A DNA stretch of 64,000 nt from Plazaster borealis (lineage: Eukaryota; Echinodermata; Asteroidea; Forcipulatida; Labidiasteridae): assembly GCA_021014325.1 (NCBI GenBank), contig CM037470.1, positions 4,491,647 to 4,555,646 on the forward strand, written 5' to 3'. A model generated the notes under the pieces. It saw only the letters and a program-made list of their open reading frames with translations, did not search any database and was not told the origin of the DNA. Below, one piece after another: positions 1-11,400 of the stretch. A program made the translations under genes and the position numbers. Position 1 is the stretch's first letter. The number at the start of each line of letters is the position of its first letter.

Positions 1-17
1 AGCGGACCACTGTTAAG

Positions 18-297
18 CAACCTCGTCCCCATTGTTTACTTTATTTCCAACCATGTTTACAATAGTAAACCCTGGGAGGGAAACTCCTTACTTGGACCCT
101 CTGATTGGACAACGACTGGTGTACAAAAGTCTAACGTAAACATGTTAAGTTGTACTCATTCAGTATTCACCATGTTCACAGCCAGACTATTCTAACTTGC
201 ATACGTATCCAAAAATTTTGGATATGCAAATGATCCAATACCAGGGTGAGAGAGCGGTCAACCTCGTACTGCTCGACACACCTTGGAGACGAGGTTG
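18..297. mobile_element. Non-autonomous TIR element, copy 1 (280 bp)
   Basis: Both ends carry the inverted motif CAACCTCGT / ACGAGGTTG. The whole unit is nearly identical to 51200-51477, which has a clear 10-bp target duplication. No duplication is visible around this copy, so its flanks may be rearranged. Confidence 0.7.
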
Positions 298-299
298 AG

Positions 300-2100
300 C
301 CGGACCTCTTGGAGAGAATTTTGACTGGTCCTCCGGTGTTATCTACATGCATGAAGGACAGGGAGGTCTGGGAACCACTTCTCTTGTGATATCACTGGCT
401 GAGGACACCACTCGACATAGTCAAATAATCCCGTTGATTTCAATTAAGCCTCTTTGGAGTCATTTTATTATTGCATTTTAATTTTAAAAATTCATATCAA
501 GGTATCACAAATCATTTTTACCTGAACTAAACATTAGTACAAACATTCAAAACATTTGGAAGCAATTGTCAGAAGTACACACCGATATTCCATCATCATT
601 TCATAGAACTACTTTAGCGAGCAAAATGTTTGCCCACAAATATATTAATCTTTGCCAAGTCTGGTAGCTGGCTAAAATTCATAACAACTTATGAAGCATT
701 TGTTTTTACCCTTTCACCAATGTGTATTAAGCACTGTATATAAACTAAAGGTATGATACATATTCTTCATTGGTTTCTGAAAGATCCGTCATTTCTACCC
801 TTTAACACTTTTGAACCTGGAAGAATTTCCCAAACTCTATGAGGCACTTTAAAGTTTTTGAGAAAACACTGAATGTGTGTTGTCAACAGGCCTCAAAATT
901 TGCACTGGACCGCAGGCCCGAGACCAGTGATTTTAGTATTGCCGGTGGTCTTGTGTTTTTTAGTTAAATATTTTTATTTAAAAACAAAAATATTCAAATG
1001 TTAACCTTGATTCAAACAATTGCTTTGACCCATGTTTAAACTGTGTTGTCGTTTTGTTCTGGGCCGTATTCACAAAAACTTGCTAAGCAAAAACAGGTTA
1101 CCAGCCAAAATTACATTAAGTTTGCATTGTTGTGACTAGTGCCCCACTCAAATTTTGCTTGGCAAAGAAATTTGTCAAGCAGTATTTCTGCTTAGCAGCT
1201 TTATGAAATTGGGCCCAAATCTCTTCATGTCTTTTCCCATTTTGCTTCTGGTCTTGTAAAACAAACTTAGTTCAGTATAAATTCTGAGCTACAAGCCCTG
1301 CGGTCTTGTGAATTTTTCCCACAAATTCAAGCCCTGGTCAGGAATTTTGTGCACATAAAACCAAGGTTTGGGTGTCAAGAGATAATTTTCTCAAACATAT
1401 CTGTAATTCAGACACAAAATTTCTCTGGGAAATTGGTGCTGGTGTCAAGAAAAGAAAAAATATCATTCATATAAAAAACACAAATTATTATCAACTTTGT
1501 CAATATTTACCAATCATGTATCATACCTCTTATGGAATACTTTGGAACACTAAGTGACAGCAGGATATTTCCCATTGTTTACGCAGTCCTGAGCATGCGC
1601 ACATTTACGAGAACAATGGATTTACATAGTCTGCTGCCACCTAGTGTCCCAAAAAGTCGCCTATTGTTGCTCCACTAATCAACTAACGACGCAATATTTT
1701 CTGCATTAAGCAGCTCTGAGAAACTTGGACATTCATTAAATATAAACAGGTACGTTAGGTTCTACATACATGTAGAAAACTTCAATAATTTTGAATTAAA
1801 TCATTCCTGTCTTTTACACAATTTCCGTTTAAAAATTAAATCCACTCTACCGAGTTTAAACTTGCAGATGTTTATTTTGGAATACATGTAGAATCAAAGG
1901 TTTGAAACAAAAGCAATACCTGTTCCAAACTTTGAACAAAAGTCCATTCAAAATCCATGTACACCAACATCCATGTACATGTAAAAACTGTCTTTACTAT
2001 GAAACTTCATGTTCTATCAACACAACATTTGAACACAATCTGCTAAAATAAAAACACTAATGTTAGAATTCTGCGATGACACCTCGCAGTTAAATCTCTC
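300..2100. other. Intergenic, no gene recognised
   Basis: AT-rich sequence with only short ORFs that show no domain. Around 1060-1215 lies a degraded copy of the dispersed AATTTCATAGAGCTGCTTAA element family. I see no exon-like block with coherent splice sites. Confidence 0.5.
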
Positions 2101-2105
2101 TTTTG

Positions 2106-2222
2106 AGTGACTGTAATTTTCTAACCATTAGCCGCGGCTTATAAATTTATTTTCAGGCCTTCAACATTCTCTGAGACTTATATGCAGGGCGGCTTATAGT
2201 CTTATAGTCTGAAAATTACGGT
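2106..2222. repeat. Degraded dispersed repeat with 'CCGTAATTTTCAGACTATAAG'-type end
   Basis: The right end, read on the minus strand, begins CCGTAATTTTCAGACTATAA, and the left part carries the related GCGGCTTATAAATTTATTTT. This looks like an old TIR element. A related end occurs near 27236-27265. The class is unassigned. Confidence 0.35.
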
Positions 2223-2997
2223 AAGTGATTTCAAAGGAATCGGTGGACTCGACAGTTTGGAGGGTATACTGTCCGAAGTGTTGCTCAAAGATTCAGACAG
2301 TATACTCTGTCTGTCACAAGCTGACGATGGACAGAGTATGTCCGAAACGTTGAGTCCACCCGTTCCTCTGGAACCACACATACTCAAAAGGGAGTTTTAA
2401 CTTAAAGTGTCACCACAAAATTATTACAATTGCCTTTCCATTTTTTTGCACAGTACAATCGCAGATAAAAGAAGCTCTAAATCAATTGGAACAAGGGATT
2501 GTCTAGTCAGCAGACCAAGGAATCTGTGTTTACCCGACTGAAAAATCATAGTGCTTCTTTTAAAAACTCTAAAATATGACAAACTGTTTTGGTCCAGGAT
2601 GGTTGTTTTAAGAATAAAGTTAAAGTCAGTTGGCAAAATGGAATGTTTTTGAGTCGGAAAGATTTCTCATTCAGAGTGAATGATTACTGTTCATCATATC
2701 CGACCAATGAAGACAAAATGTTGCCTTGGAAAGTTTTTTTAAATTTATTTACAACTTTTAAAAATATTAAGTCATAACTTAGCAATTTAGAAACAAGGAA
2801 CAACTTAATACATACGAACCAAGAAAATATTCTACTATAAGGTTTGTGGTGAAAATAATCTCTGTATGAGTTATGGTTGTGAACAGAACCAGTGGTGTAA
2901 CGACTTGTTGTTTTGACTAATTATGCTTTGATTGTTTTCAGGAGAAAGATTTCCCACCTTTGTGCATAAACAAGCAAAATCCTCATCCAAGGAATTA

Positions 2998-3425
2998 TTT
3001 CGTCTACATGGTGTGACCACAAACCTTACTAGATTGTCCACCATGCAAAGTTTCAAATCCTACTCATGTACATGGTGTGACCACAAACCTTACAAGATTG
3101 TATATCCACCATGCTAAGTTTCAAATCCTACTCATGTACATGGTGTGACCACAAACCTTAATAGATTGTATCCCCACCATGCAAAGTTTAAAATTCTAAT
3201 CAGTTTCAAATCCTACTCATGTACATGGTGTGACCACAAACCTTAATAGATTGTATCCCCACCATGCAAAGTTTCAAATTCTAATCATTTTCAAATCCTA
3301 CTCATGTACATGGTGTGACCACAAACCTTACTAGTTTTATCTCCACCATGGAAAGTTTCAAATCCTACTCGGTTTGAAATCCTACTTATGTACATGGTGT
3401 GACCACAAACCTTTTTACTGGACTG
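2998..3425. repeat. Tandem repeat, about six units of ~60-90 bp
   Basis: The block CATGTACATGGTGTGACCAC followed by AAACCTTA recurs near 3010, 3070, 3137, 3222, 3307 and 3390. Each is followed by a variable spacer containing CCACCATGCAAAGTTTCAAA. Unit length varies because some copies carry an extra duplicated half-unit. Confidence 0.8.
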
Positions 3426-3883
3426 CATCTACATCATGTAAAGTTTTAAATCATACCCTTGCTGCTATCGTAATAAGCCTACAATACGAACACGCACAAC
3501 GAACATCTCCGACAAAATATCAACCGTTTCTCAATGAAATTCACTAAAGTGTGATGACCCAAAATTAATCGACCAAATTTAATGGAATTTTCACAGGTCA
3601 TTTGAATGTTGTGTTTACGTGGAAAAGCCTAACGATGGGCATTAATTTTCTCTTCAAATATAATTAGTAATAATCATGAACTCCCCTTTAAAGGAACAGT
3701 TTATTGCAGAAGACTTTAAGGAAAAATGTAACAAAGAAGGGATTTGCATCAGTTTTGCAAAGGCTACCAAATACCAATATTGTGCCTTGCCTTTAAAACA
3801 AATGTACATTTAAAGTTATATTAATTACAAAATTCAAAATTCTCCAGTAGAAAACTCCAAGCTCTTTGCATGAAAGAAACATT

Positions 3884-4450
3884 AGGCCACGTCCAAATTG
3901 GCGGCAACGGCTACGGCTGTTGCTAAGGCGTGTCCTTATGGTGTGTCGTGGCCGAGCGGATAAGAGCACCGGGACTCAAGCTCTGGTGTTTTTGCTCAGC
4001 AGAGTGTGGGTTCGAGTCCCGGTCGTGACATTTGTGTCCTTTAAGCAAGACACTTAACCATTATTGCTTTGTCCTTCGGACGGGATGTTAAGCCGTTGGT
4101 CACATGTGTTGTGTGATGCACGTAAAAGACCCCAGTGCACTTTATGGAAAAGAGAAGGGGTTCGCCCCGGTGTTCCTGGTTTGATCGGTAGCATATTGCG
4201 CCACAGCACCTTGTAAACCATTACATGGTGCTATGTATTTAAAGGAATTGGTCTCATACTATAAAAACGTAGCTCCACAATACCTTGCAGGAAAATACTG
4301 AATGTTGAAGCACCTCGTGCGTCACTGAGGGAGGGATATGAGCTCTATATAAGAAGCCACTGTTATTATTAAGGGTGTTGGTAACGACATTCTATACATG
4401 CTGACGTGGTGATCCAGCCGTAGCCGTACCCGCCAGTTTGGACATTGGCT
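3884..4450. mobile_element. TIR element interrupted by a SINE
   Basis: The left end GGCCACGTCCAAATTGGCGG is mirrored at the right end by GCCAGTTTGGACATTGGC. The same arms bound an uninterrupted relative at 53211-53346. The interior of this copy is mostly the SINE at 3943-4376, so the SINE inserted into an older element. Confidence 0.65.
3943..4376 (+). mobile_element. SINE with tRNA-Leu-like head and LINE-like tail
   Basis: The head TGTCGTGGCCGAGCGGATAA followed by GGGTTCGAGTCCCGGTCGTG gives the A and B boxes of a class II tRNA; the anticodon region reads ACTCAAGCT, suggesting Leu-CAA ancestry. About 340 bp of body follow. The 3' end reads CTCTATATAAGAAGCCACTG then TTATTATT. A second copy is at 32555-32985 on the minus strand. 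Polymerase III transcription is expected for such elements. Confidence 0.85.
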
Positions 4451-4487
4451 TACTCATTGGAGTAGGAATGTTGAATTTGTCGGCTCA

Positions 4488-4682
4488 GGGCCCAATTTCA
4501 TAGAGCTGCTTAAGCAGAAAATATTGCTTAAAAAATTTCAGCTAAGCAGAAATGAGCAGGATACCAGTCACAAATTGTACGTGTGACATAGTAGTTTAGC
4601 TGGTAACCTTATTCTGGTAAGCATAATTTGGTTGTGCTTAGCTACTTTTTGTGCTTAAGCAGCTCTATGAAATTGGGCTCAG
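4488..4682. mobile_element. Small TIR element, family A (AATTTCATAGAGCTGCTTAA)
   Basis: About 190 bp. It begins GGGCCCAATTTCATAGAGCT and ends with the inverted match AGCTCTATGAAATTGGGC. The interior contains GTAACCTTATTCTGGTAAGC. This is the most abundant dispersed family in the window, with further copies near 19861, 20168, 24034, 38276, 43542, 45057 and 50394. Confidence 0.8.
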
Positions 4683-4855
4683 GACTATAAGGTCATTAGT
4701 GCATATGTGTGGATTTCATAAAATGGGTTTGCGTTTTTTTGGAGCTCCTGGTAAATGGAGTTTATTGATCAAGAGTGGTCTCCAAAAAGTGACTGTTTGG
4801 CAGAAAGAAACATTCAGTTTCTAAGAGAAACCTTCACTTGTGGGTTTTGATTTAA

Positions 4856-5236
4856 AGGGTCTGTATACGTTTGGTAGTAACTCTGAAAATTAATGGCAAT
4901 CAAAACTTACCGGTACTTGGTAAGAAGAACAGCAGCTTTGGATAGTATATTGCATTTTAAGAAACTTTTCACTTCGAAGTACTGCAGTTATGGAAAAATA
5001 TATCACTTTTTATCCCAACAAATTTGAATACTGCAGTACCTTTTCTCAGACAGTGTATTCCAATTGCAGATTATTCTTCCTGCGTGGACATAACCGCTCC
5101 AGATTTTCGGCAATATCTCAAAACGCTACCACCTTTTGAAATGAAATTTTCACTGGTTTGTTTTATGATCTACAACTATAAAGGATTGAAACAAAGTCAA
5201 ACAGTGAGTTCCAATTATCAAACGTATACAATCCCT
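4856..5236. mobile_element. TTAA-flanked MITE, family C
   Basis: Left end TTAA then AGGGTCTGTATACGTTTGGT; right end CCAATTATCAAACGTATACA then ATCCCT. The left TTAA is intact, but the right flank has lost it. Copies at 6594, 40792 and 50557 share the interior GCAGCTTTGGATAGTATA. Confidence 0.8.
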
Positions 5237-5405
5237 TTCACTTTTCAAACTTATATAACAAATTTCATTTTCTTACCTTTTGATTATTACGAATTATGAA
5301 ATTGCAAATAACGACCTTATAGCACCGAGCAGACGATTGTTCTCATACTAATGTACAAAAATTTGTTTTAAAAAATACCCGATACACTGTAAATCTTCAA
5401 CACTG

Positions 5406-5487
5406 TCAAACATCAGCGTCTAGTGAGGCACGTAGAGTGTCCAGGCAGGGTTGCATCATTGCGTTCAGACGGCAAGCTTTGACCAAT
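5406..5487 (-). CDS. Cut8-family gene, exon 7 (terminal)
   Basis: Codes residues 337-363, starting LVKACRLNAMMQPCLDTL after the split Arg codon, with a TGA stop. The acceptor is TTCTACAG. Confidence 0.8.
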
Positions 5488-8400
5488 CTGTAGAAAAGAA
5501 ATCAAAAGAACAGGTAAATAAAGTCATCATTCAAGCAAAATAACACGACTTTTAAAGGCACTGTACACGTTTGGTAATTACTCAAAATATATATTAGCAT
5601 AAAAACTTACTTGGTAACAAGCAACGGAGAGCTGTTGATAGTATAAAACATTGTGAGAAACGACTCCCTCTGAAGTAACGTAGTTTTGAGAAAGAGGTAA
5701 TTTCTAAAACATTAAAAGACTTCAGGCCAGAAGCCTTTTTCAGGCATCTGAAAGCACACAAATTTGTACAACAAGGGTGTTTTTTCTTTTATCATTTTCT
5801 CGCAACTTCGATGACCAATTGAGCCCAAATTTTCACAGGTTTGTTATTTTATGCATAATGTTGGGATACACCAAGTGAGAATACTGGTCTTTGATAATTA
5901 CCAAACGTGTCCAGTGCCTTTAAGGGTGATCCCGCATGTACATGTACTTTCTCAATGGGATGGGAAAACACTGTCCTTTATACATGGCTTTGCTTTTGAA
6001 CCTTTTCTGTCAAATGCTGAAGGTGAGCTATTTAAGGCTAAGCAGTCATTATCTTATTGTGTGGGGTTACACTGTACATGTAGTGCTTTGGAACACAGTA
6101 GTGAAGTCTAGTGTGCATTGAGATTAGGAATCAATAAACCCTTTGTTTGTGGAACTAGTTAACTCCAGCATTCCCAGTAAGCCTTCAATAGGCATGAGAT
6201 TTGGCCCTTGGTATAAAAGGTTATTGAGTACAAAGCAGAAAAAAACAGCCCAACAGCCCATGGCAAAACAGCCCAACTCGAAACATTTAAAAAAAAAAAA
6301 ATTGAGGGCGCTTGTTCCATTTCAAAGTTTCAAAGGCATACTATGTATGGTTTTGAATAATTATAACAATGTCGTATCTCGGCCTCTTTTTACACTTTCA
6401 TCCTGCTTTCATGGCAAAACAGCTTATCTCTGTACTTACTTCTCTCAAAATGTCATTTTTTGAGTTAGGCATTTTTGCCATGGAAGGGCCAAGGGCTGAC
6501 CAACTGAGTTTGAGTTTTGAGGGCCGAGTTTTTCCAAAATCGAGAAATATTACGTTTTTGCACTGATGCAACGATACTATTAAAAGGGTCTGTATACGTT
6601 TGGTAATGACTCTGAAAATTAATGGCATTAAAAATTTACTTGGTAAGAAGTACAGCAGCTTTGGATAGTATAATGCATTTTGAGAAACTTTTCACTTTAT
6701 TCCAAAAAAATGAATCTGAGAAGTGTTACTCCAGTAACGTTTCTCAGATTGTGTATTCCAATTGCAGATTACTCTTCCTCCAGAATTATAAATATCTCTA
6801 AAACGCTACCACCTTTTGAAATGAAATTTTGACAGGTTAGTTTTATGCTATATATCTACAAACTATATAGGATTGAAACAAACAGTGGGTTCCAATTACC
6901 AAATGTTTACAATCCCTTTAATGTATAAAGTACAGCACAGGATTGACAATATTATCAAACAAATTAATTTCTTCTATTACCTTGGTCTAAGCTCTGTTAG
7001 TCTTTCTGTGTCTAGCCCATCGGACCTCAGTGCCTTGGAACATGCTAGGACTAGACTTCGGAGGCACTGGCTTCTGACCTTATTATGGGCTGGATTCTCC
7101 CAACTGTAATATCAAGTAAAAAAGAAAACCAAATTATTTCCATATACAGCCAATTCCCAATGCAGTGCACCCTCTACCGTTTTCCCAAGAAGACAGGCCT
7201 GGAATTAGACTGGTCCCCTGTCTTTATCCATCCACAAGGATAAAGACAAGCACTGGTCTTACAGGCCCAATGATTTCATTGGATACAATGATTTCATTTG
7301 ATAAACGTAAGCTTTCCATATCTGTGTTATGATTGGTCCGAGGTGATGTAGCCTAATTTGTCAGCTTGCACTTTCAATCGTCTGCATGCAGCGTGTGCAT
7401 AATGTTGTGTACATCGATTTAGTGTTGTGTCATTCACTATAAAATGTGTACATGTAATGCGAGGTCAAAGGTACATCTGGCAACATCCGGTCAGGCTGGT
7501 ATCTGGTTAATTAACGAGCCTCGAAGTGTGACGTCAGATGTTAAGGCTATCCTGGAATTTCATCTTTGAGAGGGCTAGGCCATTTTAATTTTTGCAAAGG
7601 GCACTTCCATTGGAAAATCTTAAAGTCTATGGGAAACTTTTGAAGGGGCACCAAGGCCAAGACCAGGGGCAACAACAGAGGACATGGCCGCCGTGTAATT
7701 CCAGGCTTGAAAAAAGGCCATTTTTGTAGTGCATCATGGATAAGGTCGTCACTTTTTTGTTTAAATATCTCTGGGCCTGTTGGTTGCCCCCCAATTGTTC
7801 AAGTGCGTTCATGGTTTACAAAGCAACAAGGTTTTTATTCTTCTGTAATTTAGGAATAAAATGGCATATTTGTTTTTTTACATTAAAATGTAAATTTCAA
7901 TTCATGTCAATTTCATAGAGCTGCTTAAGTAGAAAATTTTGCTGAATAAATTTCCACTGAGTAAAAATTTGCAGGATACCAGTCAAAGACGGTGCATGTG
8001 GAAGGTTATTTTGACTGGTAACCTTAATTAGGTAGGCAAAATTGTTTAGTGCTTATCGTTCCTTTTTGTAGCTCTATGAGTCTAGGCCCGGTTACAGCCA
8101 TTTCTGAAATTCCCACTTGGGTCGTTCAGTACAGCTTCCAAGCCTTGCAATATGAATTGTTCTCACCAAAGAGGTTGTGTACATAAAAACTGTAAAGGTT
8201 ACATAATGGAATCTCCAAATTTACTCACATTGGTAGAAAGTTTACAAGTTGCCATGCCAACAGCACGTAATTGATGACTGCTCCCCAGGCTTGGCAGCAC
8301 AAGAGATGTCTTCCCTGCTGGACACAGTATTTCTGCCGTTCGGAAAAAGAAAATGTTCAAATAATGTTACGCAGAGATAAATTGAGATTAAATAAAGAGC

Positions 8401-11400
8401 AGTGGAAGAAGAGATCTTTCATAGTTCATGTTTAACAAAAACAATTATCAACACCACAGGAAAAATTGTCAGTAACATAATGATCTTACCTTAAATTCTA
8501 CAAGATGAACTTTGACCTGTCTATAGCTCAATGCACCACGTGTTGAAGCAAGTCTTGTTCGAGGTAAGGCACGGAATATGTTGTGCAGTAACTGCGACAA
8601 TCTTTCTTGGTACTGGGTTAGGTCGGGCTCAGGTAACAATGCTAGCACTTCCTGAATGAGATAAATGTAACGTACTGGGTGAAATTGGGCTGTGGGCAAA
8701 GTTTGTAGCTGAACGTATTGGGTGAAATTGGGCTGCGGGTTGTCCCCCTGGAGATTCTGTACCCCATATGGCGAACTGTTTACAAACTTCTTCTGATAGC
8801 GCCCTCTTTGGAATCATCCTCCTGCAGCCCATGTTAATTTCCTCTATGGGGGACAGAATCTATGTGGGAAAGATTTCCGAAGGACACCGGCTCAGTGTGC
8901 ACAATGCAGGCCACACATGCACCTTTTTTTTTCTTTCAGTGACAAACAAGTCGAGTGTAACATTTGCAGTTCTACTTCACCGAGTGTTACGTCACTCCAT
9001 GCCTACATGAGATTGCACTGACCGAGCCTTCAGATTTGAAAGTGTTGGTGTCTCGCAAACTCACGTATAGAAAGGGCTCGAATTTGGTGGGAAAACAATA
9101 AGACCGCAAGACTTGTAGCTCAGAATCTTTACTGGACCGAGATTTTATTTACAAGACCAGACAAAAAATGAGAAGAGACTACAATCAAAATTATTTTGGA
9201 ATCGATGCTGTGAGGCATCTAATAATTATCCATATTGGACTCCAATATTAAACTTTGGGAGCATTGCGGCAGTAAACATAGCAAAGTAAAAGGATGACAC
9301 ATGACACATATTCTACCAATCAAATTACAAGGATCTGTATGCGTGGTATATAATTACTAAATATTTTGAGTTCTACACGACTTACTTTATGCATTTCCGG
9401 ATATTTCTCCACAACTCCCTCCACTAACTCAACAAGCTGCTCATTGGTCAAGCTGGCTAGCTGTTGCCCTAGCGATGCCTGGTCACCCAGCAACAGCATT
9501 CTTGGTCTCTTAGCTGGAAGAGGCTCCTTGGGTAGCAGGGAAATTATTGCCGGGGAGTCCCCAGGGCTGTCTATGTGTATTGTGAAGGGCAGTTGGGTGG
9601 TTGATGAGGGCGACATATCTATGGGTCTCTTCGAGGGTGACTTGCGAGACGACCTGGGCGTCTTTGGGGGCGTCTCAAAGTTCATATCCGACGGAAGAGA
9701 ACCTGTGGCTGTGAAAGATTATAAGGTTGTAAATTGTAGATTGAAAGAAAACAATAACAACTTTTCACGTATATGACAATGACATTCAGGGTTGCAGCAA
9801 TCAGGGGCCAATTTCATACAACTGCTTTAAAAGCAGAAAATATTGCTTTAAAACAAACTTCTGCTAAGCAAAATAGAGCAGGAAACCAGTCACAAATGGT
9901 ACATGTGACATGGTATTTTGGCTGGTAACCTTATTCTGGTATAAACAAGATGGCTTCCTGCCCCCCAATTCCAAACCTTTGTCTTAATGTTATACAAGAA
10001 TGGACAGGCTGTCACCATTATATTCAGCTCAACGGGAGGTGAGTCTGAGCATGGTCTGAGCATTCCGAGATTCCAGCATACCATGGCAGATTTTCGGCCG
10101 TGAGGCTCACGGCCGAGGTTCTGCCTACTCAATTTTCTCACACGAATCAAAACCTGGAAATAATTATGAGCATCTTTGTTGTCTTTCCTTTGTAAAGTCT
10201 GTGTTTCATTGTGGCAACAATAGTTTCAAAGGAAAAACCATTTCTCAAGAAGCTCCAATAAGTTCAGAAAAATAATACCACAGTTGGGGACGGAAAATTG
10301 TAAAAAATACAGACGTGAAGTGGTTAAATAAGGGGTGTTGTTTTCGTTTTGGGTTTTTTAATTTGTTTTATGAGAGATCGCTTGTTATCACAAGACCGGA
10401 TGGCCACTTCAAGGTGAGGGCTACACTTAACCAATTTGGGCTATCGACCCAAATCAGCTGCCACTAGGGGCACGTTGCCACCAACTCCTGGTGGGGCTGA
10501 AACAGGGTTACCCCCTTCACAGTCCTGTGAGGATATAGGCATGGGTATCAGCCACTAGGAGCCTGGCTGGTAGAGCAGAATGCATTACCTTCCCAACGTT
10601 TTACGAAGCAATTATGGTGAAGTGCCTTGCTCATGGGCACAAGTGTCATGACCGGGATTCGAACCCACACTCTGCTGCTGACAACACCAGAGCTCGGGTC
10701 TGGTGAATTAGACCGCTCGGCCGCGACATGCCATGTTTTAGCCAATTTTCATAATAAATTTTGACAGAAAAGAGCTCAGTGAAATTGAGCCCTGTTGCAT
10801 TCCTTAATTTATCTCCTTACAATTTGTCTGATCCGCTTCCTGATCAATGTCGCCCCTCTCCTCCGGTATGTTTGGTTCAAATGTGAAGCTACCCGTTGCC
10901 GTCAGAGGTGAAGGTGTTCTTCGGTGAATAGGAGACAAGTCTTCGTAGGTGACCCTTGGGCGAGGTCGTAGGGTACGCCGTCTAAGTATTCCAGCATCCC
11001 ACTCTTCGTTGTCTTGAATATTACTTTGCGAATCTAGAGGGAAATCATTATGTGGTGGTATATGAAGACAAAAAGTTAGTTTGAAATTGTCAACCTTAAC
11101 ATTTGATTTGAAAAAGGGTCTTAAAGGGGCTGTGTCGTCATGATCAAAGCAGGCCCATGGCTGTACATGGAATTATGAACTCTCACCCAGTTACTTTAAT
11201 TTTTGTTTGTTTGGGGGGGGGGAATTCAGATCAAATTCCCAAAAATCATAAAGATAAAACCATTTAGAACTAGATTGCGCAGTAGGGCTCTTAAAACCAA
11301 AGATAAACCCCAAGTAAAAAATACTCTGAGGACCTTGTTTAATTCAATTCAACATGCTCAGGCCAACGTCCAAAATGTTGGTCCAGAATGCCCCCCAGTT

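Noticed and set aside
3945..4030. Functional tRNA-Leu gene
   Set aside because: The tRNA-like part is fused to a SINE body and tail and lacks clean anticodon and variable arms.
9366..9776. Plus-strand ORF of 136 codons
   Set aside because: It is antisense to exon 3 of the Cut8-family gene, which has splice-phase support.
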